Source: Hydractinia symbiolongicarpus (taxonomy: Eukaryota > Cnidaria > Hydrozoa > Anthoathecata > Hydractiniidae). Taken from it: a stretch of 64,000 bases of DNA. Location: positions 23,835,501 through 23,899,500 of the forward strand of contig NC_079878.1 in assembly GCF_029227915.1 (NCBI RefSeq), read 5' to 3'. The notes under the pieces are model-generated. The model saw only the letters and a program-made list of their open reading frames with translations. It was not told the origin of the DNA and did not search any database. Below, piece by piece: positions 12,985 to 25,900 of this stretch (position 1 is the first letter of the stretch; each line of letters starts with the position of its first letter). The position numbers and the translations under genes were made by a program.

Positions 12985-15403
12985 AGGTAATGGAATATTC
13001 CCTACTGAAGATTTCCAAGCGACTGGAAGGCTTACTGCAAAGTTCGAAACTTATGTACACGTAAAATACGAGAATCGAAGTCCCAATTTAGTAAAAACTT
13101 ACTAGCACAGAATTGTCATAATCCAAAGAAATTTTGGGATACGATAAAGAAAATAATGCCAACTAAACCACGAAACGTCGTAAGTGATGCTACAGCAACC
13201 AAATCGAAAGTTGAATCACTTTGTTTGTTTTTCTCTTCAATAGCAGCTCAAATCAAGGAGAAATCGATTCCCTTAAAAGATTTTTGTATGGAAACAACCA
13301 CAATGGTCGAAATTACAAACTACTTCCATATTTACCTTCAAATATGTATCGAAAATATCGATCGAAAAAGAACTGAAAAAATTAAAGAGAAGTAAAGCCA
13401 CAGGTGTAGACGATCTTCCACCTGGACTGCTCAAAGATTGTTCCAGTCAAATCGCTGCTCCACTTTGTCACATAATAAACTTATCGATACAAACGGCTAT
13501 GATACCTGGAGAATGGAAGCATGCTGTAGTTAAGCCAATTTTTAAAAAAAGGTTCGACTGACGATAACAATAACTATAGACCTATATCTATATTGCCGGT
13601 CATCTCAAAAATTCTCGAAAGGGCAGTATATGACCAAGTTATCGAATATCTTGAGAAGAACAACTTATTATCTCAGTATCAATTTGGGTATCGTCGTCTC
13701 AGATCAACAGATTTGGCTGCTAATCTATTGTTAGATGACATTAGAAAGGAAGTTGATAAGAAAAAATACGTTGCTGCAGTTTTCATGGACTTGTCAAAAG
13801 CCTTCGACACGGTTGGTCATAGTATTTTAATTGAGAAATTATCAGCTTATGGTATACGTGGTAACGAACTAGAATGGTTTTCTGATTATTTGTTTGGGAG
13901 AAAGCAGGAAGTAGTGGTAAATAATATCAAATCTGACCCACAACCAGTGAATTGTGGTGTTCCGCAAGGGTCCATACTCGGGCCATTATTATTTTTAATT
14001 TTCTTTAATGACTTTGATAATGTCCTACTTAAAGCTAGCGTTATTAAATTTGCAGATGACACTGTTATCTACTTCTCAAGTGAAAGTTTTCTCGTCCTTG
14101 AAAATGTATTAAATGAAGAACTTCTTGCTGTTGAGACATATCTACGAGAAAATGATCTTGTTATTAATTTAAACAAAGGGAAAACAGAATGGATGATATT
14201 CGGGACGAGTAAAATGTTGAAAAGTGCTGAAGGAAAAATATCATTGTCATGTAATTTTGTGGAGATTAATGAGACGAAAAGCTACAAGTATTTGGGATCA
14301 ATTATTGATCCTAAGTTGTCTCTAAATAACAACTTCGACTCTACATACAAAAAAGCATCTGGAAGACTCCGTTTACTGACGAGACTAAGATCCGAAGTTG
14401 ACGATACAACTGCTAAAAAGATTTACGAAACAATGATAACTCCAATCATTACATTCAATAGTATCATCAATTTGAACCTGAATAACACCCAGTTGAACAA
14501 ACTGCAGTCCTTGGATAGACGTGCCAGAGTAGTAACTAACAACAACAGTTTACAACCCATTTACGACAAAATTCAACGAAATGCTTGTAATGTTGTCAGA
14601 AAATGTATTGATCGTAAAACATGCTCAAATTATTGGAACCACTTTCAGCTGCTAAATCATCAAAGACTGACTCGAAACAATTCTTATTCGCTAAAGTTAC
14701 CAGCAGTACGTTTGGATATGGCAAGAAATGGTTTTTACTATATGGGTGCCAGTATATATAATTCTTTACCAATAGATATACGAAGGGAGCCTAGTTATAT
14801 GAAATTTAAAAATAAATTGGATAACCATATTTTTTAATCGTTTGGCCTACTTACACACTTTATTTGGACTTTGGACCCTAACACAATATGAAGCTCTTAA
14901 ACCTTGTCTAGTCTTCCTTATTTATATGTTTTCACCTCTGTTTCTCACCCTTTCTACTTGATGTTTTTAGATACTGCAAGCTTATGACATACGCGGTTTT
15001 GAATTAAAATGTTTTTTGCCGATTATTCATTCGACATTTAGCAGAAGGAAGCATTTGTGATATGGCATGTTTCATCTTTCGTTTCTTAGTATAGCATTTT
15101 CAATATTTCATATATTATACTAGCTTTGTTGCCTCACCCATTTATACCAATTATCTCCCATTTGAGCGCTTAACTCATGGACACCTATAATCTTATCTTT
15201 AGTGTATTTTCACCATTTCATCTATGTGCTTAGCGTTTTTCTTTTTGTTTTGCCTATTCCTTTTCATTTTATTGGATTTTAGAACATCGACGATTTTATA
15301 TTAAATTGTATATAATGTAGAGTATTTGATTTTAATTTTAGCAGGACACATTTGAAAAGCAGAAACTTATTCTGAAATGTATATCCTGGGTAAATATTGA
15401 TGA

Positions 15404-15434
<31 letters not shown>

Positions 15435-15436
15435 AT
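12985..15436 (+). mobile_element. 5'-truncated LINE (CR1/L2/jockey-like) with RT domain and TAAA tail
   Basis: The linker between endonuclease and RT appears from about 12985 (NPKKFWDTIKKIMP at 13120-13160). The reverse transcriptase then follows across three frames. The longest open piece is 13593-14837 (414 codons), with AVFMDLSKAFDTV, GVPQGSILGPLLF and the catalytic FADD at about 14048-14059. Frameshifts near 13390 and 13550 break the ORF, and no endonuclease is visible. The 3' end is a run of TAAA units at 15402-15436, the type of tail used by CR1/L2-like LINEs. It is dead but relatively young, because the RT core is still open. Confidence 0.85.
13593..14837 (+). pseudogene. Reverse transcriptase core of the truncated LINE
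   Basis: 414 open codons covering RT motifs from the fingers (PVISKILERAVYDQVIEYL) through the palm catalytic FADD and into the post-RT region (RRARVVTNN, FYYMGASIYNSLP). The true ORF start is upstream in other frames. The first residues are therefore not a natural N-terminus and the protein cannot be made as it stands. Confidence 0.8.
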
Positions 15437-16926
15437 TAATTTTATCAATTTTATTATTTTTGGCACAACAATTATTGCACTTATATTTATGAAATACAAA
15501 TTGTTATTTTATAATTGTATTAATACTAGTACCAAAGTGAAATTGTTTAAACAATAAAGCTTAATTTTTTCCGCATTTAGGGATGCTGCCTTGATCTTTT
15601 CCCACAAACTTATCTCGACATAGAATAAGCTTGTTATTTGAAATCGTTTCATGAATTTGTATTTGGCATTTTTCTAGTCTCTTTTTACCGATTTCTCTAT
15701 ATTGCGTTTCACCAATAGGAGCTGCAGTTTTCCTTCCTTACCAAATAAACCAAGTCTCTTCTGCATCAAGAAAAATACTTTCTACATCCTTTGTGATGTC
15801 GTATAAATGCTTTCAACTCAACCTGTTTTTCAAATGCAATTACGTCTTTGTAATTTTTTTGCTTTTTATCTTTACTGTCTTGAAACTGAAAACTGTTTCA
15901 GCGATTTTTGTTCGACTAGTGGGGTTGTCCTGCGCTTGCATGTAGTCTATTCTTATACTTCAAAATACTTTTCGAGTTTGGCTAATGATTTCTTACAAAT
16001 GCACATGATTCTAAACATTGTCTTGATCAGCGTCATTAGCTCTATTTAATGCAAGTATTGCCAAGCATAGTTCTGAAGAAAAAAAATATTGGTGGATCTT
16101 GGTTAAACCCTAACATCTCCTTAACCGTTCATTGGAAGCAAGTTCATGATCCTATACATCATTTTATTTAGAGTTTCCAGCTCCATGCAATTGACGCAAA
16201 TGTCGGAATTTTTTGTCTTTTTGGCGACGGGTCATTGCTGACGTCGCCAAAATCTAATTGATGCATTTTTTGTCTACTATTTCTTTGGCTAACATGATTT
16301 TCCACTGGCTTATCGACTAGTCTCTTATAATATTACGGAAATTGCGGGTGTATGTCTATATGTACCTTTTCCGTAGCCGAAGAAAGTATGTCTGATTTAT
16401 CACATTTCTGGGCGTTACGGCACAACGCCAATGCATTTAAACTGACCTAAATATACATTAAACAAGATTAGTTAATCCATTGCGTTGCACCTTCAAGTTT
16501 GAGGCCAAATAACTTGGATGGAGAAGTTAGTTGTTTGTTACTGCGTGGATAAATAAGGACCATCTGCGACTAAAATGAAACCTATTTCTTAATGCTGGGT
16601 CAACCCAACCGTTTCGAAACAGACGGGTTGATGACATCATCACATACAAATTTCTAAAAAAAACTGTATTTTGTGTATCTACGGGTTATTGCTGAAGTCA
16701 TCATAATTCAAATGATGGTTCTTTTTCATTGTTGTTCTGCCTAAACGGATTTTTTACGCGCTTTCCAGGTTTAGATTAACAACATTCGATTCAAATACAA
16801 TACTGATATGCCGTTCAAATTCATTGCAACAATAATCAGATTTTTACAAATTTGTAAATTTTGTTTTTACAGAACGAATATACTTATTGTGCCAACCTTT
16901 CAGTTGCAAAAAATATACTTCTGTGC
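15437..16926. other. Intergenic DNA with diverged repeats
   Basis: It contains the coding-like minus-strand stretch at 15571-15813 (listed separately). It also has three related motifs near 16222-16265, 16621-16650 and 16679-16715 (ACGGGTNATTGCTGANGTCAT-like), which look like remnants of one repeat family. No host gene is recognised. Confidence 0.4.
15571..15813 (-). pseudogene. Unidentified coding-like fragment
   Basis: One minus-strand frame stays open for about 80 codons apart from a single TAA. Its composition is protein-like: LYDITKDVESIFLDAEETWF before the stop, then GETQYREIGKKRLEKCQIQI. I do not recognise the family. The single stop and apparent upstream frameshift suggest a fragment of a transposon protein or a decayed gene. 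Confidence 0.3.
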
Positions 16927-19900
16927 TTATCTCTTCCAATCTGGACATTCTGATCCTGCGGTCGTTTCACATTTCAGCAGTATAAACGGTATTGATTTCT
17001 TATTCGATTCATCTAATTCTGTTGGATAAACACCCCACCTGTTTGATAAACCATTCCAGAATTTAGACACTGAATCCTTCTCTGATATAGTGATGACTGT
17101 GCCTTTCGGCTCCATGTATTTGATGATGATAAACTCACCATAATTTGAAGGAGGACGGGTGACAATGTTGACATACGAAACATCTTTGTCTTTACTGTTG
17201 TAATATACATACCTATAAAAATTAAAAGGATAGCGCTAACATTAAGCAAGTTTTGAATTCATTCCACAGCTTTGTGTCCAGAATTAAATGTAGGCAAGAT
17301 ATTAGAAGATAGAAATGTTTTATTTGCTATAATCTTGTCAGACAAACACAGCTAAAAAGATCTGTTTACGTTTCGCAAAAAAGGTTTAGCATCCATTTAG
17401 TAATATATCTAGGAATAATAAGTAAATTTTAGTCACATGATTAAGTCAGTTTTTATTAAATTAAAATCAAACAGGATATGCGATTGGTAATACATTTTCC
17501 CTAAATTTCATATACATGTTGCAAGGATGGAAAATTGTAATAAATTTTAGAATTAGGAATATGCATAATTACCTGGGATCTAAAATCGAATCATGAATCA
17601 CCGCGTCTTTATGAAGAAGGACACGTTTATAGCGCTTTAGAAAATCTGAATGTCACAGTAGGTTTTTCAATGTTATTAATAAACAAAAAACAACTAAGAA
17701 CCGTAATAAATACTATAAATCTCTTATATTAGTAACCTATGAAGTAGAGTCTTTTGGTTAGTTTTGTATTGATTAATTGAAAAGGCCACTTTGATGAACA
17801 CATACCTATAATCACTATGCGTGGTGTATCGCGGATCGTCCAACTTAAAGCTGTAATAACCGTTTGATTTTTTAGTAACACGAATCCTGTCTTCTGTTGT
17901 AGGAGTGTCTGCATTATAACTCACGGAATACAAAACTCTTCCTTGTTTTTTATTGAACGGCATAGGGCTATACGATATTTCAGTTTTATATCCAGACGAA
18001 AAACTTCGCCGAAGATAATACGCCGGCCAATATTTGGATTTAATGACATAGTGACCTGTGGGAATTGTGCTTGGTTCGTCTATTCCGTTTGCTTTTATGA
18101 AAGAGTATAGATAGTTGCTTTGCTTGTCATGTCCTGGTGGATAATAGTACACCATGGTTTGTGCCATTGCTAGGGCTGGTGTATGAAAAAACGCTAGATG
18201 TCTCTGATAAACAGTGTCTCGGTTATGATCCAAGACATTTTGATATTGTTCAGCTAGATCTTTTCCAGTTTTTCCTGTAAAAAAAAAAAAGATATTTCCC
18301 TAGAGCAAGAACGATTTGATACACTGGTGGAAAAAGGTAGAATAATCTGTTCCCTTTTCCAATTTTTAACAATAACTTCTGAAAAATACTTTTTAGGGGT
18401 TGGAAGCTAGCGACTTTATATTATTTTTGTTAGCTTCATGACTGTGAAAATTTTTTTTATTACGTCAAGTATGTTGTCATGGCGACTCATTGTTTAAAAG
18501 TTGGTCAGGAAAAAATGTATTCAAATATATATCCTTAAGTCATATTTTTGTGTTCCAAAAAAAACGTTTGTGGCAAGATTTGCGGCCTACGATGTTCTGT
18601 CTTTTTACAGAGGATTGGGATGGGAGCATCTGTAGTCCCACAACTACTACCCGGCCTTTTAGAACCTCATAAAGCCTAGTCTGAATAGGGTTGAAAAATT
18701 TACTATTCCTATTCATATAAAAAATACTCATACATGTTCATTTGAATTCTTACACCTTTTTAATGTTAATATTCTTTCAATAAACTAAATTAGATTATTT
18801 CGTGCGTAAAATATAAGATCTTAAGGAAATAAGAAGCACCTCCAAAAAGACCGTGATCTAACAGATTGCGTATGCATTCGTGTTATTGTTCTCACGTGAT
18901 TAACGTACCTGCCAGGCTTACCTGTCTTATTAATTGTATATTTTATAAAATTGACGGGATATTCTTCTTTCTTAAAAAAATCCAAACTTTCCTAAAAGTC
19001 ATTTATATAAAATTAATTTTTTATAATGAAGCAAAATTTACATGTTAATCCAAGAATAGCTACGCATGATTTTCCAAAACTTTATCATATCACCTGAAGA
19101 TGTTTTTATTTTTGCCATATCGAGACAATATCTAAGTTGAATATTTTTCTTTTCCTGTCGACCCATCGTAGAATAATGCATGCATTGTTACATAATAGAT
19201 AATTCAGACATGTAATACAGTTAAACATTTAACAGTCTTTTTTCTTATTTTAATTTGATTTATTTTTTAGGCGTACAGTTTGTTCACGTATGTTTCAATT
19301 ATGGCAATGGTTGAGAAAAAATACGAACGCAAACCTGTTTGCAGTAGTAATGTCATCATTTTTGTCAATCCAATATCGCGGTATGTTGCCAATTGAGCAA
19401 AAGCAACTGCTAAACCGTATGCACCTTTCCCTCCACTTTTAGTGTCATCACCAGCACGTTTACGTATTCGATCACCTACTTTACCAAGAATGTTTGCACC
19501 AAAATTGGCAGGGATCTGATTCACTGAAGAACGCATTGATGCGTCTGAATCAAACTTTTTCAGCGTTGATATTGCAGCAAGTGCTGACTCTAACTCTTCT
19601 TTAAATCCATTTATTTCCGACTTCAACAATTCATCGTTTTCTTCTCGAAGTATGTTTTTTAGCATTTTGGCTATAATTTCTTTTTCCTATACATGAAATA
19701 CATCATTTTAACCTCAAATAAATAATCCCCCTTTTCCTGCTTGTTTCCTTTTTTGCCTTTATGAGAACAACTTTTAACACTGACGAACTTAGTTTTTTTC
19801 CATCGCATTAATTTTCTTAAAGAAGTAAACGAAGACAAAATATAGCCAGATATAGTAAAAAACATTCCGACCAAAATAACCTCATGTGACCTCCATTTAA

Positions 19901-22900
19901 AGATCTTAATTTCCATCCAATAAAGATCGATTCTATTAACGATTAAAAAGTGTATAATCGTAATTTCAATATTTTAGGAATGTTTTTTTTGCGAAAATAA
20001 TCCTGTGAAGACTTTACCAAGACGATAAATACTTTTCTTATTAAATTAAAAACATCATTGATTCTTGTTACCTCTTGTTCAGATTCAATTTTCTATTGAA
20101 CATGGTGTTATTTTAAAATACAAAAGTTTTTGCGTTGCAGATGTGGAAAATCAAGGAGGTTTAAAAAGAAGGAGAGAGAACTCGCGGCGTCCCTTTAAAT
20201 TTTCTATTCAATTTTTTATTGTTTCGGCGCCCCTTTGAACTGATCCGTGTCTCTGATTTGGCTCAATATTTACCTACCGACTCTGAAACGAGTGTTTTAA
20301 CGAGAAAAGATAAATCTTAAAAATCACACTTACAGCAATGCGGAAGAGCAGGAAAACATGTAGTTTAGTTAAACTACAAGATTCAATGAGGGTGAAGTTT
20401 GTTTTTCCACTTCCATAAGGACGCGGAAGGAGTAAAGTGCCTTCAAAGTGCGAAAAGCTGCCTTGGGAGATCGTAAAGTTTTACAACTTATAAACTATTT
20501 CGTATGTCCCCTCCTGGGAAAATGTTAGTTAAAGGGTTGATTAACGTTTTTGTGCAGGTCTCGTCAGGAGGGGTTATTTATAAAATTGTTTTTTTTACTC
20601 TCGAAGTAGACGAATTCTCGGTAGGGTGTCGCAGCACGTCGCAGCACTCGGTGATGTTTTCCATTGTCATGGAACAAAAGAAAATAATTATTAGTTCTAA
20701 TTATGTATATTTAGGTAAAAGTTTTAAGCAACTTTTTTTCTTTTTTCCCCAGTGGGAGTAGATTTTCTGTTTATGTATATTCTTTCTTTCTCTCACACCA
20801 GCTGTATGTTTTGAATATATATTGAATTGAGTTTATAATTGTTTTTTTATTAGGTGTTACATAACCAGCTGGCAAGTGGTTCACATTTTTTTTTAATTCC
20901 CTTGACACCTTTGTGGGTTTTTTATGAAGTTTTTTTGAAAAATAAAGTATTCATATTTGAATTTTGCTGTGTCAACATGTCTGCTTCACATTCAGAGTAT
21001 ATTCAAAAGCTATGTAGATTGTGTGGGAAGAAAATTGTGAAAAGTAAACATTACGTTAATTTTAAATCTTGTGATATTTACAGTGAAGTGTTTCAATCTA
21101 TATATGGAATAAATTTTGAACAAGAAGATCCTTGTGTATTTCCTAAATTTACTTGTAATGGATGTAGAAGAAAATTAGATGAGATGAAAACGTCAAAAAA
21201 AATAATTGGTACTGCTGCATCATTTTACCCTCATGTGGATGAAAATTGTGTGTGCATGAATTATGCTGTAAACAGAAAAGACAGCTTAAAAATACTGGAA
21301 TTAGATGTGAGTATGAAGAAAGTTGGTTTTAGTATATGTGATAAATCGGATAACTATAAACGTGTCTATACCCTTTGTCAAAATGAAAAAGAATTAAACC
21401 ATTTGCTTACAATACGTATAGACAACAGCAATGGTTGGGATTTCTCCATATATGGGAAACCTATGGAGAAAGAAACAATACAACTAACAAAAACTCTGCC
21501 ATGTGTTTTGAAAAATGATGATATTTCAACTTTCTCGTCATTCTGGAAGTCAGTCAGTGTTTGCACGGGGTTACAAGGTTATGAAGATGTAATCAAGTCG
21601 AGATGTAATTTCGAACAGCCATTCATGAATCAGAGTGGAACATTTCCAGTAGCTTTTGTTGAAGACGATAAAATGGTCAGATTTGATGAAGACAATTTTA
21701 AAACAATACGCCATACCAACTGTCATTTTTTAGCTGAAAAACCTTCATCTGTATGTAGTATGTGCAATTCTTTTAAACCAACAGTTAAAAAAGTTAGAAG
21801 TAGACGGAAAAGTGATGATTCTGTGCTTGATTCCTCACATACAAACATTCGATATCTTTCCAGAGAAGAACTAGAGGAAAGATATCGCAATACTCAGGGA
21901 GAAAAACAGAGAGCAATAAAGAAAGTTGCCCAATTATCATCTTGGGTAAGAAAAATTACTGAGAAAGAATGCATCCATGTTGATGATGAGCAACACGAAT
22001 TTATAAAAAATATTGTTTGCAATGAGGAAACATGTCCTGAAATACCCGAAGGCAGTCCCCAGTGGTTGTTATGGGAGCAACAAAAAGAAATGGCTTCCAA
22101 AAGTTCACCTAATGGCATGAGATGGCACCCACTAATTATTAGGTGGTGCCTCAGTTTATACCACCATTCACCAGCAGCATATAAACATTTGCGAAATCCG
22201 AATTTGAATTTTTTAAAACTCCCACATATTGACACACTTAAAAAATACATAAACTTCACTGATCCAATGTGTGGATTCAATCCAGATGTCATTGAAAGAT
22301 TAATAGTGGATAGTAAAATTGCAACTCTGGATGATCACCAAAAAAACGTTTCGCTTATTTATGATGAGATGAAAATAAAAGCTGACTTGGTGTTCAGACA
22401 GTCAACTGGACAATTGGTTGGTTTCACTGATATGGGGGATATTAACGATGAGTTAGTTGAATTTCAAAAACGTGCTGAGGGATCATCAGAGAATGATCGT
22501 CACTTTGCTTCCTATGTGATAGTGTTTATGGTTCGAGGAATTGTTTCATCTCTGGTGTATCCTTTTGGATATTTCGCATCATTGGGATTTACCTCTGATC
22601 AGCTCTATCCATGTGTATGGGAGGCGACATATGTATTGGAGGCAATTGGTTTTTATGTTCGAGCATTTATTTCAGATGGTGCTTCTCCCAATAGGAAGTT
22701 TTACAAAATTATGGTGACACCTGATATTGGTAACACATATTGGACCAACAACTTATTATCATTGGACAGAAAGATCTTTTTTATATCCGATGTCCCTCAT
22801 CTCATTAAAACAACGAGAAACTGTTTCGAGAACTCTCATGGAAACAATAATACACGCAATCTTTTTGTAAGTGTTTTTTGTTTGTTTGTTTCAATTTTAA

Positions 22901-25900
22901 AGTATATCTGTATACATATATCAATTTTCTATTTATTAGCTCGATCACATGGATATCAGCTGGAACCATCTTGTCAATGTTTATGAATGGGATCTGAATT
23001 TACATGGAGCAGCACCTGGATTAAGGAAACTTTATAAACTAAAAGAGGATCACATAAAGTTAACTCCAAGGTTGAGGATGCAAGTTAAGTTGGCTATCCA
23101 AGTGAGATATTTTTCTTTTCTTTTTTTATTATTTATTTGTCTGCTTGTTTGTATTAGTGTTTTCTGAGTGATAGTGGATTCACAGTTTGATTATTTTGTG
23201 GGAGTTGCAAATAATGATATACTTCTGATAATGTGTTTATCATTGCTCATGTAAATTATGATTTTGCATTTAGGTTTTGAGTAAAACAACTGCTGATGCA
23301 CTTGAGGTTCAGGGGCTGCATTATACGAAAAGTACAATAAAGTTTGTGCGTATGTTTGACCAAGTTTTTGATTGCTTGAATGTATCTTCAATTAATCAAG
23401 ATCGTGGCGGAAAAATAGCTCTTGCAGCATATAGAGATGTTAACGATTGGCGTTTTGAGGTTAGTAGTATCATTCGAAATACATTCAATTATTTTGTAAC
23501 GGAATTCAGAAACACAACATTTTTCCCTCAAAAAGCTCAAGTTCATTTTGCATATTTGTAAACCAGTCCTAAAGAACTTGATCTCCATGTAAAAGGGTGT
23601 GCAAATATTTCCATTTTCATTTTTCATTTTTTTCACATCAACATGTAAAATTCAGTTTTTAGAGAAAGAATTCCTCGAACATTACCTGGGAAGGTGGGAA
23701 GAACAAGCCAATGACACACCTAATTTATCCCAAGATGAAAAAAATAAATTGTTATTGAGCAAACAGACGATAAATGGTTGGAAAATAACAGGTAAAAAAT
23801 CTACATTTTTCTGCAATTGTGGTTCCAGGCAATGTTTCATGGACAAACGGTGTTGTTCTATAAATGTATATTTTTTTTATCTTTGTCCATAGTGAAATCA
23901 TTCGTGGAACTGACCAAATTACTTCTCCAGAGTCCAAATGTCAAGATGATTTTGAGCGAGAAATTCTCACAAGATCCATTGGAGGAACATTTCGCTCGTC
24001 AAAGACGAAGTGGTGGTACATGTGACAACCCAACACTTTATCAATTTGGCCAACAAGAACTTTCTTTGCTTGTTATGAAATCTGAGTTGATCAGAGATCT
24101 ACGTGGAAACACTCGACGTGGTAATCAAAATCAGATTCACCTAGACGTAAATGATATGAGGAAACTTCCACAGAAAAGAAAGAGATAGTTATTTATATAT
24201 TGATACTTTTGGAAACATGATTGTTTGACTATTTTATTTATATTTTTTCTGAGTATGTCAGACATTTTTTCCATTACGCTTTTTCAACATAGAAGTTGTT
24301 TTGTTATTAGTGCCTTGTCTTTTGAGTCACATCTTTTGCAAATATTTTTAGTGGAGTACGATTTTGACTTTGATTTGAAACATTTTTTTGAAAACATCAA
24401 ATCTTAGAAAATAATTGAGATTAAAAAAATTTAGGATTGCTACTTTATTATTGCTATGTAATTTTTATTTATGTCATCGGGAAATTACAACTATTACGGA
24501 ATTTCTTTTATCTTCATTTCGAATGGATCCGCCATACGTGAATAAATATTACAGTTTTGTTTTGCTTTTTTACATACTCACTTCGCGATATGTAGAACAA
24601 CCCTGGGGACAAGTTTCATTATATTCCCAACAAGAATTCATGCGAAGGAGTGTCGAAATTAATATTCGCTATTCGGGACTATGTTGATTTAAAAAAAGAA
24701 CGTGACAAAGGCCTCTTGGTGTAAGGGTGTATACAAACCACAATAAAACATACCCGATACCCGTGTGAGATGTAAAACTTGTTTGCAAAGAGAGTTCGAT
24801 ACCCGTGTGAGATATAAAACTTGTTTGCAAAAAATTTAATCAAATGGAATAATCAAAAAGTGAGTTGATTTCATCAGGCCACAGTCAGGCATAGAGCATC
24901 CGATGCGGCAATCCTAGGTCCGAGGTTGCGGTCAGCTTTAAGTAGCGATTCTCGCGTAAGAATATTTGCGTCGGTAATTATGCACGCGCAACTTATTTTT
25001 CAGGGTCCCTCCAGCTGATAAAAAGCATGTTGTTTCATACCATCTTGATTAGCCTATCCATCAACCATTTCTCCGCGTTTTTATGATCTATTAAATTTCT
25101 AGCAAAGCGCGCAGAGTTTTGATCTCGCAGCATTATTCAGTTTAACGCTTGCCAATGTGCATAACTGAACAAAGAAGTAGCACAAAAAAAAGAAATGAGA
25201 GTGAAGTTCACAAATCTTGGCAAAAATTTAGATTTAAAATAAACAGCTTCAGCGAGATTGAATCCTTACTCAATCCGAAAAAAACCCTTAAAATAGTACA
25301 AACATAATAAGGGTATGATTATTTTACTAAGAAACACAGTTATATACATGGAAAAGATATATAGAAATTAAAACAAGTTATAGGTAAAAATGTTATGACA
25401 ATTAGTTAAGTTTTTTTCTCATTGCTGGTTCACCTTTTTTAGATAAGACTACAGTCAACTTCTCTTTTTTCTCCGATGCTAGAGAAGCAAGTTTGCGTCG
25501 AACTACTTGTATATATGCAGTGACATATGCTTTTGCTCTGATGTCACACCATTTTTTAATGATCTGAGCTTTGAGAATTTTCGATAACTTCTCATTTCCA
25601 AGATACCGTGAAAGTATGACCCAGGCTTGATCAATTAAAGAGTCCTTCATAAGTTCATTTTCGAAAAGTTCCCGTATATCTTCTCCTTTATATTTTTTCA
25701 ACATGTTCAAATTTAAAACTTTTCTAATAACGTTTTCAATTCTTCTGCAAAAAATAAACATGTCATCATTGACTTTTATCAGGTATCCTCTGCTGACTTG
25801 GTCCACCCAAGATCTTGTATAATCCAGAAAACTATATACCTGCAGTTTATCATCACCTGAAACTTTCAATGAGTTCAGAAACTGCAATGCAGCCACAGCA

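Noticed and set aside
19671-19916. 81-codon minus frame with one hydrophobic helix, a possible alternative first exon of the toxin-like gene
   Set aside because: It is out of frame with exon 2, and the exon 1 at 27619-28077 has a signal peptide and a strong donor in the right phase.
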